From assembly GCA_963995505.1 (NCBI GenBank), contig OZ023197.1:5178121-5242120 (forward strand): DNA of 64,000 nucleotides, given 5' to 3'. Each line of letters opens with the position of its first letter. The stretch's first letter is position 1. The position numbers and the translations under genes are program-made. Below are positions 10,783-21,856 of this stretch, one piece after another. The DNA comes from Hypericum androsaemum. Its lineage: Eukaryota > Streptophyta > Magnoliopsida > Malpighiales > Hypericaceae. The notes under the pieces are model-generated. The model was not told where the DNA came from. It made no database searches and worked only from the letters and a program-made list of their open reading frames with translations.

Positions 10783-11651
10783 GTACGCTTGCGATGGGTA
10801 TTTTTTTCATACAAGATGTAGTAATCAATATTTTAAAAAAGGATCGTGAGCCAACTCCCATTCTTTTGTCTCTCAGTTCGGTTGGTTGAATTAGAAATTT
10901 TAAAATATATATATGCTGTTAATTAAATTTATTATTAAAATATCAAATAATATTTAATATCATTTAATTTTATTGCAAAGTTTATCATTGATAAATATAA
11001 ATATAAAATTTTAATCTAATTATATTTAATCTAATAAAACTTAAATTTAAAAAAAATAGGTTTTGACAGTTTGGTCTTCACTAGCCGGTCGTATAAATAA
11101 ATGGTTGATATAATTGGGTGAACTGGTTGATCAACTATCGATGATATTGATCACCAGTTCAATCATTTTCCAAAATTTTTAAGAAAAATGACATGGTATT
11201 GATCTCTTGTCGCGGTTCAACACTGATAAGACTAGTGTTATTAAAACATTAGTATTAGTTCTTGACAAAAGAATCACGATTATAAAGATGAATATTTTTG
11301 TATAAATACCCGAGTTCGAGATGCTTGAAAAGTTCTCCACTCGGTCAAAACAAAAGATCCTTTTATCATTATACTCTAGTCATTTTAGTCATACATGACC
11401 AAAATTAATGCCAACCTCATCTTCTTCTAGTAAGTCCAATTTTTACTCCAATTCCCTCGTCATTCCTAAGCCGTGTCCTACAGCTCGGTCATTTTTAATT
11501 ATTATTCCCATTTACTTGGCGCTCGCCTTCCAGAAAATCTCGACACCTAACAAGTTCACCCTCTTTTCTCCCCATCTAGATGATTCTAACTAGAACCAAA
11601 ATTTAGTACGTTACGGCGACATTATTTCTCCATAAAAAATAAAAAAATTAT
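10783..11651. other. AT-rich spacer without a recognised gene
   Basis: Homopolymer-rich and AT-rich sequence. A stretch with gtttggtcttcactagccggtcg (11070-11170) weakly resembles 13440-13520. The only open frame, 11408-11593, looks spurious. Confidence 0.6.
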
Positions 11652-12245
11652 GAGAGAGTTGTTCTAGTTTAATTAAGATTTTTGAATTCGAATATTTAAA
11701 AATACATAAGTGTTAAATATTTACTAGGATAACTTTATCACCTTTGAAAAATCTTATCAAACTAGAATTTAAATTAATCATTTCATCAGATTTCTGGATA
11801 TCATATAAACAAAAAATTAAACAAGGAACCATCCTATAGCTTACTTCATCTCAAACCCCACCAATATACACCTATATATAAACAAAAAATTAAAGAAGGA
11901 TCCATCATATAGCTTGACTTCATCTAAAACCCCACCAGTATACACCTATATATATCTCTCTAGAAGCTTTCAACTCCAGAAACAACGAATCTAATTGTGA
12001 AAGAGTTGTTCTAGTTTAATTAAGATTTTTGAATTTGAATATTTGAAAATGCTTAAGTTTTAAATACTTATTATGAGAACTTTACCACATTTCAGAAATC
12101 TTATACAGATAGAATCTAAATTAACTGGCGCATCTGATACCCGCATATCATGTTGTATAAAAAAAATTAAAGAAGGAACCATCCTATAGCTTGCCTTTAT
12201 TTAAAACCACCCCACCAATGTACACACCTATATGTATCTCTCTAG
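11652..12245 (+). promoter_or_regulatory. Duplicated promoter of the 12305 gene
   Basis: A block of about 230-245 bp (11652-11880) recurs at 12000-12245. Both read from gagttgttctagtttaattaag to a ccaccaatatacacctatat TATA region. An extra copy of the last 80 bp lies at 11881-11964. TATA-like sites occur at 11871-11880, 11945-11956 and 12227-12238. The last is about 70 bp before the start codon and is the likely core promoter. Confidence 0.75.
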
Positions 12246-12304
12246 TAGTCACCCAGTCTCCCAACTAATATCATCTTCCTAAGCTACAAAACAAAACAAA
12301 TAAC

Positions 12305-12976
12305 ATGGAAGCCCAAACCAAAAACGGCAATTTACTCCTAGGATGGGACTGGGAGGTGTTCCAAGACACCATTAATACTCCTACTTCCCTATCTTTCTGC
12401 GATCTTCCGATATCCGAATTATCCAAACTTGATCACCACACAGACTCGTCCTTCAACCACGACATGTTCGAATTCTCTACCGCTACAAACCCTACTCTAG
12501 AACACTACATCATCTTCTGTGGGCAGTTGATAGGTACCCAAAAGGAAGAGGTGACCCAGAAAAATGTTGATCATCATCATCCACAAGACAAGGCTAAGAA
12601 ACGCCGGCCCATTAGTGTCTCCAGGGAGTCCTCCAAGTCCCCGGCGAGAGGGAAGGTTTTCCGGCGGTACACGACGCTGAGGAACAAGGACGTGATGATA
12701 GGGTTCGGAAGGAACACTGAACAGGCGAGGATGGAGATGAGAGATATAAAGGAGAGGCAGAAGAGGAAGGCGGCTGGGGAGAAGAACCAGGCCGTGGTGG
12801 CGAAGGGCGACCGGTCGTTGGTTGTGTTGGACGGGCGGGGAAGGGATGGGGCAGGAAAGGGTCATTGGAGCTTGTTAAGGACGTTGAGGTTTAGGGCTTA
12901 CCTTTCAAACGTGTTGAATAAGGCTTCTTTTGGTCTTGGTTGCTTCTCCATCCCACCCGTGACTAACGGCGCTTAG
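12305..12976 (+). CDS. Plant-specific protein of unknown function, 223 aa, intronless
   Basis: The frame opens at the first ATG after the promoter and runs uninterrupted to TAG. I do not recognise a named function. The N-terminal third is acidic and contains F-E-F-S-T followed by I-I-F-C-G-Q-L-I. The middle is basic (K-K-R-R-P, S-P-A-R-G-K) and likely carries nuclear localisation signals. The C-terminal third has G-F-G-R, M-E-M-R-D-I-K-E-R-Q-K-R-K and ends in a block with L-R-T-L-R-F-R and N-K-A-S-F-G. The same blocks in the same order occur in the 27618 gene, so the two are paralogues about 15 kb apart. There is no signal peptide or membrane helix. Function and partners are unknown. Confidence 0.85.
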   Translation: MEAQTKNGNLLLGWDWEVFQDTINTPTSLSFCDLPISELSKLDHHTDSSFNHDMFEFSTATNPTLEHYIIFCGQLIGTQKEEVTQKNVDHHHPQDKAKKRRPISVSRESSKSPARGKVFRRYTTLRNKDVMIGFGRNTEQARMEMRDIKERQKRKAAGEKNQAVVAKGDRSLVVLDGRGRDGAGKGHWSLLRTLRFRAYLSNVLNKASFGLGCFSIPPVTNGA

Positions 12977-14150
12977 ACATCCTTGCTAAAGATATTGACT
13001 TTGTTGTTAGGGAGGTAGATGGACGTTGGATGGATTCGAGACTTTTTTTTTTGGTTTTAAGCTAGGGCTACTTTTGGTCTTTTGGCATCTGTCGTGACAT
13101 ATATGATATAATTTTTATTAGAAAAAGAGAACTCAATGACTACGGGGTGCCCAATTCTATTTGCCTTCATATATTTGAATGATCGACTATTCAATCTTGA
13201 GCAGAATAATTTTTTTGAAAAGTGTCAATATTTTTTTAATAAATATTTTTTAATATTCTATTTTTAATGATTCAAAGTCGAAATATTAAAATTAGAATAA
13301 TTTTTTTGTTAGTTAAACTAAAAAATTGAATGTTCGTGGGTATTCTTGCTTCCCGCCTTAGATCGTCACCATGTTGAAATGTTCCAACATTATAGAATGA
13401 CTGACCACTCAACCACATTTAAATATATGTTTTTTAAAAAACAAATTAATCAGTTTGGTCTTGATAGACCCATCCAACTAGTGAATCGACCCAGCCGAAT
13501 CGCTTGAACTGGCAATCAACAGCGATGACTATCGTCTTCTGAATTTTTGGTATAGAAACAACCCAACTTTTATGGTGGGTAGTGGCCCAAATTAGGTGTT
13601 CTAGGTCCTAGGCTCCTAGCAGTACCAAGAGACAAGGAGTAGGCAAATTTTTTTTAACAACAAACACGTAATATTAGTCAAAAACAAAGGCACGTTAATA
13701 TTAATGTCTTTATCCCTGAAGCATGTCGGCGAGGATAGGAACCAAGTAGTTAAATCTCATAATTAAACAACATGCTTTTAAAACTCAAAGTCTTCGGATC
13801 AAATCAAAGATGTAGCATTCAAGCAAGGGTGCATCGCCCGCTGTTAGGAATTCAGCAACTAGAGAACAAGATCGCACAAAGAACACGGAACAAGAGATAA
13901 CATGGTACATATCACAATTGATGAAGCTTCAGTCCGAGCTCGGGCTGTTCCGACGCGCCGTTAGACCATCCACAAAACCAATATTAAAAAAATAGAAAAG
14001 GTAGGGATTTTGGCCGAGCCGAGCGACGCTCGCGATCGAAATTTTTTTTAAATCCAATTATAATAATATGTGGTACAATATTATTCGTTGAAATAGATAT
14101 TAGTTGATATTATTTGTTTGGGTATCATAATTAATATTATCTGTTAATAA
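12977..14150. other. Intergenic, AT-rich, no gene seen
   Basis: It starts with the 3' UTR of the preceding gene. Around 13440-13560 there is cagtttggtcttgatagac-type sequence resembling 11070. Around 13905-13945 catatcacaattgatgaagctt resembles the flank of copia A near 9090. No open frame is supported. Confidence 0.6.
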
Positions 14151-14700
14151 AAACTCGTCCTCGTAACTCGCTCGACTATTGACTTCAAACGTATTTTTGA
14201 TATTCTTACACTCTGAATTTGAAGAAGTCATGAACTAAAAAATTATAGATATACGTATCATCTTCACAAATCAACTTGAATCAACTCAATCGGACTCCGG
14301 AATAATAAGTTGTGGAAACTCGTCCTCGTAACTCGCTTGACTATTGACTTCAAACGTATTTTCGATATTCTTACACTCTGAATTTGAAGAAGTCATAAAC
14401 AAAAAATTGTAGATATACATTTCATCTTCGCAAATTAACTTGAATTAACTCAATCGGACTCCGGAATAAGAAGTTCTGGAAACTCGTCTTCGTAACTCGC
14501 TCGACTATTGACTTCAAACATATTTTTGATATTCTTACACTCCGAATTTGAAGAAGTCATAAACTAAAAATTGTAGATAAATGTTTCACCTTCATAATGC
14601 AACTTGAATCAACTCAATCAGACTCCAAAATAAGAAGTTGTGGAAACTCGTCCTCGTAACTTACTCGATTATTGTTTTCAAACGTATTTTCGACATCCAT
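14151..14700. repeat. Tandem array, 164-165 bp period, about 3.3 units
   Basis: Units begin aaactcgtcctcgtaactcg at 14151, 14316, 14480 and 14644. Each holds gactattgacttcaaacgta, cactctgaatttgaagaagtcat and ggactccggaataa. Divergence between units is low to moderate. The same unit, inverted, is present twice at 58261-58595. Confidence 0.9.
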
Positions 14701-14997
14701 TTGTAGCTCGATTTATTTCTTTCTAATTTTGTATTCCAACTTTTGTAATCTTAATTTTATTATTTTTTTTATTTTTTTTCTTATTATAATTATGGACGCA
14801 TAATTTTATATATTTATTATAATTTATAAGTGAACATAAATTAAATTATAGATAATATGTGGATTAAAGAGAAATTAATTGTTTATTAAGTGAGCGGATT
14901 AGATGAGATCACTAATAAAGATGATAAAAGATTAGATTGGATTGAATAGTAATTTGATGAAGTAAAAATTAATTGTTTATTCGCTCATCAATGTGGG

Positions 14998-15226
14998 TAG
15001 TCTTACGATTGTCGTTCCCCTCGGGGGACCTGCTGGCGAGGTCCCGGGTGACGGCGTCAACGGACAGCGGGGCGGTGGGGTCCATGGAGGGGGAGGGAGG
15101 ATTGGAGGAGATGTCGCATGCGAGGCGGCGGGGGTAGTTTTGGAATTTGGGGAGCGGGGAGGAGTAGAAGCGGAGATTCCTTCGGAGAGGGCGGAGGAGT
15201 GGGAGAGGGATTGTAGGGAATTTTTT
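14998..15226 (-). pseudogene. GC-rich host gene fragment, unidentified
   Basis: A GC-rich island in AT-rich DNA. The minus strand has an open frame through the whole stretch with F-Y-S-S-P-L-P-K-F-Q-N-Y-P-R and later M-D-P-T-A-P-L-S-V-D. This is the codon use and composition of a real exon, with an arginine-rich, organelle-targeting-like start. I do not recognise the family. The plus-strand glycine-rich frame 14993-15235 is its shadow. Either a captured exon or the remains of a dead gene. Confidence 0.4.
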
Positions 15227-15699
15227 ATTATTTAGTAGCTCTAGCTTTTTTTTGGGGGTGGAATAGTAGCTCTAGCTAGAGGGTTTCGATGTGTCTCATT
15301 GTGGACCTTTTGTTTGGTATGCAGTATTTTTTATTTTAAACCACGAGAAAATTTTGCAATATAGAAAATTTTGGGGATTGATGATGGAAAGTATTTTTTT
15401 CCCTTAAAGCCTTTTATTAAGTAATAGTATTACAATATAGAAATACCAAGTACAAACACTAAGAATTATGTCGATGACAATGTGGTAAAGTTAGTTTTTT
15501 CTGTTTATGCACCCGGGGACGACATTAACATCCTCTCAAGAATAGTTTGGTATCTTATCGAATCATTTCCTTTTTGTAGGGTATCGAGGTTTTTCATTCA
15601 AGGGACTAATTTATCCACCCCAGTTTAAGATTTTTTATAACACGATATTTTTTCACACTGTATGCATCTTTAATCGTATCTTACTATAATAAAGAGAAA

Positions 15700-16305
15700 T
15701 GTTGGGAAAAAAAATTGAATGAAAGTTCAATGCAAAGCCCATAGTGAAAGGCCCAAGTGGAAAGCCCAAAGTGAAAATGGAAAATGGCAATCCCACATTG
15801 GAAAGTGCAACAAGTTTTCTCTAGTTTATAAGGAGATGCTCCTTATTGACTAGGAAATAAGTTGACCACCTGGAAGGATAGCCAACTCGGACCGCGGCGA
15901 GGATACGCACCATCCGAGCATGTGCGTGTGCGCATGGCGCAATGGGTGCTTTGTGGCACACTTGGCACTTCGCACGATCGCGAGGAGCCTTAAGTATTTT
16001 GTCAGAGTCCGGAGAGAGCCACATCCAGCGCCTATAAATAGGCCCATCCTCCATCATTTGCTCTCATCCCTACAACTCATTGCATAAGCATTCATTAGAA
16101 AGTTCTGAATTTCCAAGGTTCGCCTGAAGCTTCAAGAATCATTGTGCTACGAACTCGGAAGCAGCCTAGTCGTTGTATCTTAAGGACGATTGCCGCAGCC
16201 CGTAAGCACTGAATACGGGGCAATCTCGTCTTATGGAGAAAGAGTCAAACTCTTGCCTCGACTAAACTAGATCCTAATCAAGTACACCACCTCCGACCGA
16301 CAACA
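15700..16305 (+). repeat. 5' LTR of copia B
   Basis: TGTTGGGAAAAA to CCGACAACA. TATA box ctataaatagg near 16032-16042, so transcription should begin about 16065. It is shorter than the 3' LTR: most of the region matching 21001-21100 and 21200-21480 is missing. Confidence 0.92.
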
Positions 16306-16331
16306 ATCGTAAGACGAGATTTGTGTACTTG
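16306..16331 (+). other. Presumed primer site of copia B, not tRNA-Met like
   Basis: The bases after the LTR read atcgtaagacgagatttg rather than the usual tggtatcagag. Positions 16308-16321 are an exact reverse complement of 21712-21725 in the 3' LTR (one mismatch, a G-U pair in RNA, with 16222-16235 in the 5' LTR). Positions 16322-16331 are complementary to 16277-16286. Confidence 0.5.
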
Positions 16332-16335
16332 AAGA

Positions 16336-17170
16336 TGGCATCAACAAGCTCAGCACCAGTGCCAGTGGTCCCGAGAACTGTCCACGCCGAAAGGCCGGCC
16401 AAGTTCAATGGTACCGAGTTCAAGTGATGGCAACAGAAGATGCTGTTCTACCTGACGACGCTCAACCTGGTCCGATTCTTGAAGGAAAGAGGCTCCGAAG
16501 GTGGCAGAAAATGAGGCTGATCAACAGAAGATCAACGCCCTCGATGCATGGAGTCAAAGCGACTTCGTATATCGTAACTATGTTCTGAATGGACTAGACG
16601 ACACCGTTTACAATGTCTATACAGGTTTTAAGACCACAAAAGAATTGTGGGACTCCTTGGAGAAGAAGTACAAAATGGAGGATGCCGGCTTGAAGAAATT
16701 TATCGTCGGACGATTCCTCGACTTCAAGATGATCGACTCCAAGAAGGTGATAGACCAAGTACAAGAGTTGTAACTAATCCTACATGAGATCCATGCTGAA
16801 GGAATGAAACTAAGCAAGTCTTTCCAAGTGGCTGCTCTGATCAAGAAGCTACCTCCTCTGTGGAAGGACTTCAAGAACTACCTCAAGCATAAGAGGAAGG
16901 ACATGGGGCTGGAAGACCTTATCGTGAGACTAAGGATCGAGGAAGACAACCGAAAGTCCAAAGTCAAGACCGGCAGGACCAACTCCGAGGCTAAGGTATA
17001 CCTCGCTGAAGGTGGTACCAGAAAGAAGAGGAAGAAACCCGGGAATAAGCAGGAGAAGTAAGAGCCAAAGCAAAAGAAAGCTAAGAAGATCAAGGGCAAT
17101 TGCTACAACTCGACAAACCTGGTCACATGGCAAAAGATTGTCGCCTGCCAAAGAGGGACGATCGTGAGAA
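16336..17170 (+). pseudogene. copia B gag remnant
   Basis: ATG at 16336 opens M-A-S-T-S-S-A-P-V-P and reaches K-F-N-G-T-E-F-K before a TGA at 16425, where an Arg or Trp codon is expected. The frame continues through L-D-A-W-S-Q-S-D and V-L-N-G-L-D-D, a TAA near 16771, then a basic segment. A zinc knuckle near 17098-17140 (C-Y-N..., G-H-M-A-K-D-C) is split by a frameshift. Confidence 0.9.
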
Positions 17171-18825
17171 GGCAAATCTGGCCAAAGACCTGTCTGAGCT
17201 AGACTTATCCGCCGTGGTGTTTGAAGCCAATCTGGTGGATAATCCAAGAGAGTGGTTCATAGACACAGTGGCAACCCGACACATTTGTTCAGACAAGGAG
17301 ATGTTTTTGACCTACATTCTGATCAACGGACGAAAGTTGTTTATGGGTAACTCCGCGACTTCACCCGTAGTTGGACTAGGCCAGGTGGTGCTAAAACTGA
17401 CCTTTGGAAAAAAGCTGACCCTCAAGGATGTTCTGCATGTCCCAGACATTCGTAAAAATCTAGTATCTTGCTCCCTGTTGAGCAAAGCCGGGATGAAGCT
17501 TGTATTTGAGGCTGATAGATTTGTATTGACCAAGGCTGGTGCCTTTGTAAAAAAGGGTTACCTCGAGAGGGGGCTCTTCAAGATGAATGTAATAACTGTC
17601 AAACGCGCCTTTAATGACCCTAATAAAGTTGTTAATTCTTCTTATTTGGCTGAGTGTTCTAACTTATGGCATGATAGACTAGGACATGTAAATTTGAGCT
17701 CACTAAAAAAGTTAGTAAGTTTAAATTTATTGCCTAAAATAGAGTTTGACCTGAACAATAAATGTGAAGTATGTGTAGAGGCAAAAATGACCAAAGCACC
17801 TTTTCATTCAGTAGAAAGAAGTACTACACCTTTAGAGTTAATTCATACCGACATATGCGATATGAAATAAGTGCAAACTAGAGGTGGGAAAAAGTATTTC
17901 ATCATGTTTATTGACGATTGCACGAGGTACTGTTATGTACACCTCTTGAAAGGAAAAGACGAAGCTCTAGAAGCTTTCAAGAGTTATAAGAATGAGGTTG
18001 AAAATTAACTTAGCACTAAAATCAAAATGATTTGAAGTGATGGAGGGGGAGAATATGTAGCTCCGTTTGAGGAATTCTGCCAACAAAATGGCATTATCCA
18101 TTATCCATCAGACAACAGCTCCATACTCACCTCAATCAAATGGCGTAGCTGAACACAAGAATCGAACTCTTAAGGAGATGATGAACGCTATATTGATTAG
18201 CTCGGGAATATCACAGAATTTGTGGGGGGAAGCTGTGCTATCAGCTAATCACATTCTAAATAAATTGCCACACAAGAAAAGGGACAAAATTCCATATGAA
18301 TAATGGAAAGGGAGAAAGCCTTCATACGCCTTCCTACGGTTACCTTAAAGTGTGGGGGTGCCTAGCCAAGGTTGAAATACCTCCGCCTAAAAGGGTGAGA
18401 ATAGGACCCAAGATCGTTAACTGCATCTTTATCGGATATGCCCACAACAGTAGCGCATACCGATTTCTAGTGCACAAGTCTGAAAACCCTGAAATCAATG
18501 AAGGAATGGTCATGGAATCAAGGAATGCAACATTCTTTGAGAATATCTTTCCTAAAAAGGAAACGAAAGAAGTAAGCTCAAACAAAAGAAGTTATGAAGC
18601 TACTCAAGACTCTGATCAAGGTGCTGAGGAACCTAGACGGAGTAAGAGAACCAAAGTAGCAAAGTCGTTTGGTCCAGATTTTCTAAACTACATGTTAGAA
18701 AATGAACCTGAGACAGTACAAGAGGCATTATCTAGTCCGGATGCTCCTCTCTGGAAAGAAGCTATCAATAGTGAGATAGAATCCATCATGCAAAATCACA
18801 TGTGGGAAATTATGATCTTTCACTA
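17171..18825 (+). pseudogene. copia B protease and integrase remnant
   Basis: The protease start W-F-I-D-T-V-A-T-R has Val where Gly is needed (D-T-G-A). The GAG-pre-integrase zinc motif is clear: H-D-R-L-G-H and C-E-V-C-V-E-A-K. The core runs through I-H-T-D-I-C-D and M-F-I-D-D-C-T-R-Y. Stops lie near 17868, 18006 and 18034, then a frameshift before P-Y-S-P-Q-S-N-G-V-A-E. Another stop near 18301 and a frameshift precede the G-C-L-A-K-V C-terminal domain. Confidence 0.9.
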
Positions 18826-20244
18826 GGTTGCAAACCTTTAGGTTGCAAGTGGATCCTTAAAAGGAAATACAAAGCTGATGGATCAATCGACAAGTACAAA
18901 GCTCGGTTGGTAGCTAAAGGGTTCAAACAGAAGGAAGGATATGATTTCTTTGACACGTATTCGCCGATCACAAGAATCACATCCATTAGAGTGATCATAG
19001 CTATCGCAGCACTCTATAACCTCGAGATACATCAGATGGATGTAAAAATAGCTTTCCTAAATGGAGAACTGGAAGAGAAAATATATATAAAACAACCTGA
19101 AGGGTTTGTTGTCCCCGGACAAGAACATAAAGTATGCAAGCTGGTCAAGTCACTATACGGGCTAAAACAGGCGCCGAAATAATGGCATGAGAAATTTGAC
19201 AGAACAATGATGTCAAATGGCTTTAAGATCAATGAGTGTGATAAATGTGTATACATTAAAGGCACACCTGATGCTTACGTGATTGTATGTCTGTATGTAG
19301 ACGACATGCTAATCACGGGAAGCAGTAATAATCTTATCGTAAAAACTAAGAACATGTTAAAGAATAACTTTGACATGAAAGATATGGGTCTAGCTGACGT
19401 CATACTGGGGATTAAAATCTCTAGGACGACTGAAGGAATTGTCTTGTCATAATCTCACTACGTTGAGAATGTACTCAAGAAATTCGATGCTTTTGACAAA
19501 CCTCCGGCAAAGACTCCGGTAGACCTGAGTCTACACTTAGCTAAAAATAGAGAGGACCCTGTATCTCAACTGAAATATGCAAGAATCATTGGGAGCCTGA
19601 TGTACTTGACAAATTGTACACGCCCTGATATTGCATACTCAGTTAGCAAGCTTAGTAGATTTACGAGCAATCTAGGACCAGACCACTGGCTAGCTCTGGA
19701 AAGGGTTCTAAAGTATCTAAAATATACCATGAACTATGGCATACTTTATACTAGGTATCCAGCTGTATTGGAAGGATACAGTGATGCGAATTAGATATCG
19801 GACACTAAAGACTTCAAATCCACTAGTGGTTATGTGTTCACCATAGGTGGAGGAGCTGTGTCCTGGAAATCCTCTAAACAAATATGCATAGCTCGATCCA
19901 CCATGGAGTCAGAGTTTATAGCACTAGAGAAAGCTAGGAAAGAAGCTGAATTGCTCAGAAACTTCCTAGAGGATATTCTGTGTTGGAATAAGCATGTGCC
20001 CCCTGCATTAATACATTGTGATAGCATGTCTGCAATCGGGAGAGCAAAAAGTACTATGTACAACGGTAAGTCTCGACATATCCGTAGGAGACATAACACC
20101 GTTAGACAATTGATCTCAAGTGGAGTAATAACCATTGATTATGTGAAGTCCAAGGATAACATAGCTGATCCTTTGATGAAAGGAATCAACAGAGATCAAA
20201 TGTACAACACAGTAAGGGGAATGGGGTTAAAACCCACACATTAA
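18802..20244 (+). pseudogene. copia B reverse transcriptase and RNase H
   Basis: Nearly full-length RT-RH in a single frame apart from three stops. Visible blocks are G-C-K-W-I-L-K-R-K, L-V-A-K-G-F-K-Q, Q-M-D-V-K-I-A-F-L-N-G, S-L-Y-G-L-K-Q-A-P, the intact catalytic Y-V-D-D near 19295-19306, and RNase H with S-D-A-N, S-T-S-G-Y-V-F, S-T-M-E-S-E-F and I-A-D-P-L-M-K-G. Stops lie near 19180, 19450 and 19792. The first two follow Lys and Ser, and the third replaces the usual Trp. Confidence 0.93.
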
Positions 20245-20791
20245 AGAATGTTCATAGCGGTAACTCAACCATGATGAGTGGAGATCCCACAAACTTGGTT
20301 CAATGAGATAACTAAGTTATGGATGGTTTAGATGAATACTTGGAATCTGTCCCAGTCTCAGAAGCTGCCCAAGTGCAAACCTGCAGAGGTGTGGTAAGGT
20401 TAAGCGTCTACGCTTTTAATGATTCCTATACCAGAAAAAGGTGGAGTATGGCAGGATACTCTTGATGGGAGATCACCTATATAAGTGTGAAGTGAGGCCG
20501 CTTCAAAAGGAAAAAATACTCATGAATCCAAGATAAGGTCCATGGCCGAAACGGACACAACGTGAGAACCAAAGGATATTAGATATATCATTGTGTAAAT
20601 GTTATTATCTTGGTTTACATAAAAAAGCTGACCAGTTCAAGACATCGCGTTCACTGAGCAGCAAGTAAATCCGATAGCATTTTACTAGGGAAGGTTCAAA
20701 ACCGTAAGCTACCTTTCTCGATGCAATGATATTTCGTTGGAACTTTTCTTAAAAGTGTCGGCATGCATTAATCATCATTCATGTGGGGGAT
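20245..20791 (+). other. copia B 3' untranslated internal region and polypurine tract
   Basis: There is no frame between the RNase H stop and the 3' LTR. The tract gtgggggat (20783-20791) abuts TGTTGGG and is the polypurine primer. Confidence 0.8.
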
Positions 20792-21795
20792 TGTTGGGAA
20801 AAAAATTGAATGAAAGTTCAATGCAAAGCCCATAGTAGAAGGCCCAAGTGGAAAGCCCAAAGTGGAAATGGAAAATGGCAATCCCACATTGGAAAGTGCA
20901 ATAAGTTTTCTCTAGTTTATAAGGAGATGCTCCTTATTGACTAGGAAATAAGTTGACCACCTGGAAGGACAGCCAACTCGGATCGCGGCGAGGATGGTGT
21001 ATAGCACCATCCGAGCACGAGCTCGAGCAAGCGCCAGCGCCCGCGCTCGCGCACGTGCGTGTGCGTGTACGTGTGCGTGTGCGCATGGCATATTGGACTC
21101 GAGTCACAATGGGCGCTTTGTGGCACACTTGGCACTTCGCACGTGTGCATCGTCGTGAGGAAATGTAGGAGCCTTAAGTATTTTGCCCGAGTCCTGAGAG
21201 AGCTGCGTAGCTACCGAAGTGACGAGGGGCTGCGAGCGCCTTCTTGGATTGCCACCGAAGAGGCACGAAGTGCTGGAACATCCCAGAAATTTCCAGACGG
21301 ATGAAGGGTTGCGAGATCCCTCGTGAAGGAGTGCGAGCGTAGGCTTGTCCCTTCGAGCAGTCATAACCTGGTCTGGGGCGCACCTGGAAGGATCCAGAAT
21401 GCCACCAAAGGACCACGAGCGCAGCCAGCCAGCCTGCTGGCCGAACGGACGCACTCCTTCGGAGTGCCTGCCTCCCTCCCATCCAGCGCCTATAAATAGG
21501 CCCATCCTCTATCATTTGCTCTCATCCCTACAACTCATTGCATAAGCATTCATTAGCAATAGTTGTTCTTCTCTCCCTCTCTCTCAAGAAAGTTCCAAAT
21601 TTCCAAGGTTCGCCTGAAGCTTCGAGAATCATTGTGCTACGAACTCGGAAGCAGCCTAGTCATTGTATCTTAGGGACGATTGTCGCAGCCCATAAGCACT
21701 GAATATCGGGCAATCTCGTCTTACGGAGAAAGAGTCAAACTCTTGCCTCGACTAAACCAGATCCTAATCAAGTACACCACCTCCGACCGATAACA
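20792..21795 (+). repeat. 3' LTR of copia B
   Basis: 1004 bp, TGTTGGGAAAAA to CCGATAACA. It includes a GC-rich block and an alternating purine-pyrimidine run (about 21048-21085, gtgcgtgtgcgtgtacgtg type) that is mostly absent from the 5' LTR. TATA box ctataaatagg near 21489. Confidence 0.92.
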
Positions 21796-21856
21796 AGAAC
21801 ATCATTTTTAGGTAGTTTTGTGTCACGTCGTGGAAGTATCAAAACTATCATTTTAG

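Larger units (their letters stand above)
15700..21795 (+). mobile_element. Ty1/copia retrotransposon (copia B), complete but inactivated
   Basis: LTRs at 15700-16305 and 20792-21795 enclose gag-PR-INT-RT-RH in copia order. The target duplication is imperfect: agaaa before, agaac after. The LTRs are close in sequence but differ in length (606 versus 1004 bp) because the 5' copy lacks GC-rich blocks. Coding damage is mostly isolated stops plus a few frameshifts. Several stops are one C-to-T or G-to-A step from the expected codon. Confidence 0.95.

Noticed and set aside
12497..12865. 122-codon minus-strand frame in the 12305 gene
   Set aside because: Shadow of a plus-strand gene supported by a paralogue and promoter.
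20934..21515. Several long frames on both strands of the copia B 3' LTR
   Set aside because: Caused by GC-rich, repeat-like LTR sequence. The same stretch is mostly deleted in the 5' LTR, so it is not under coding selection.
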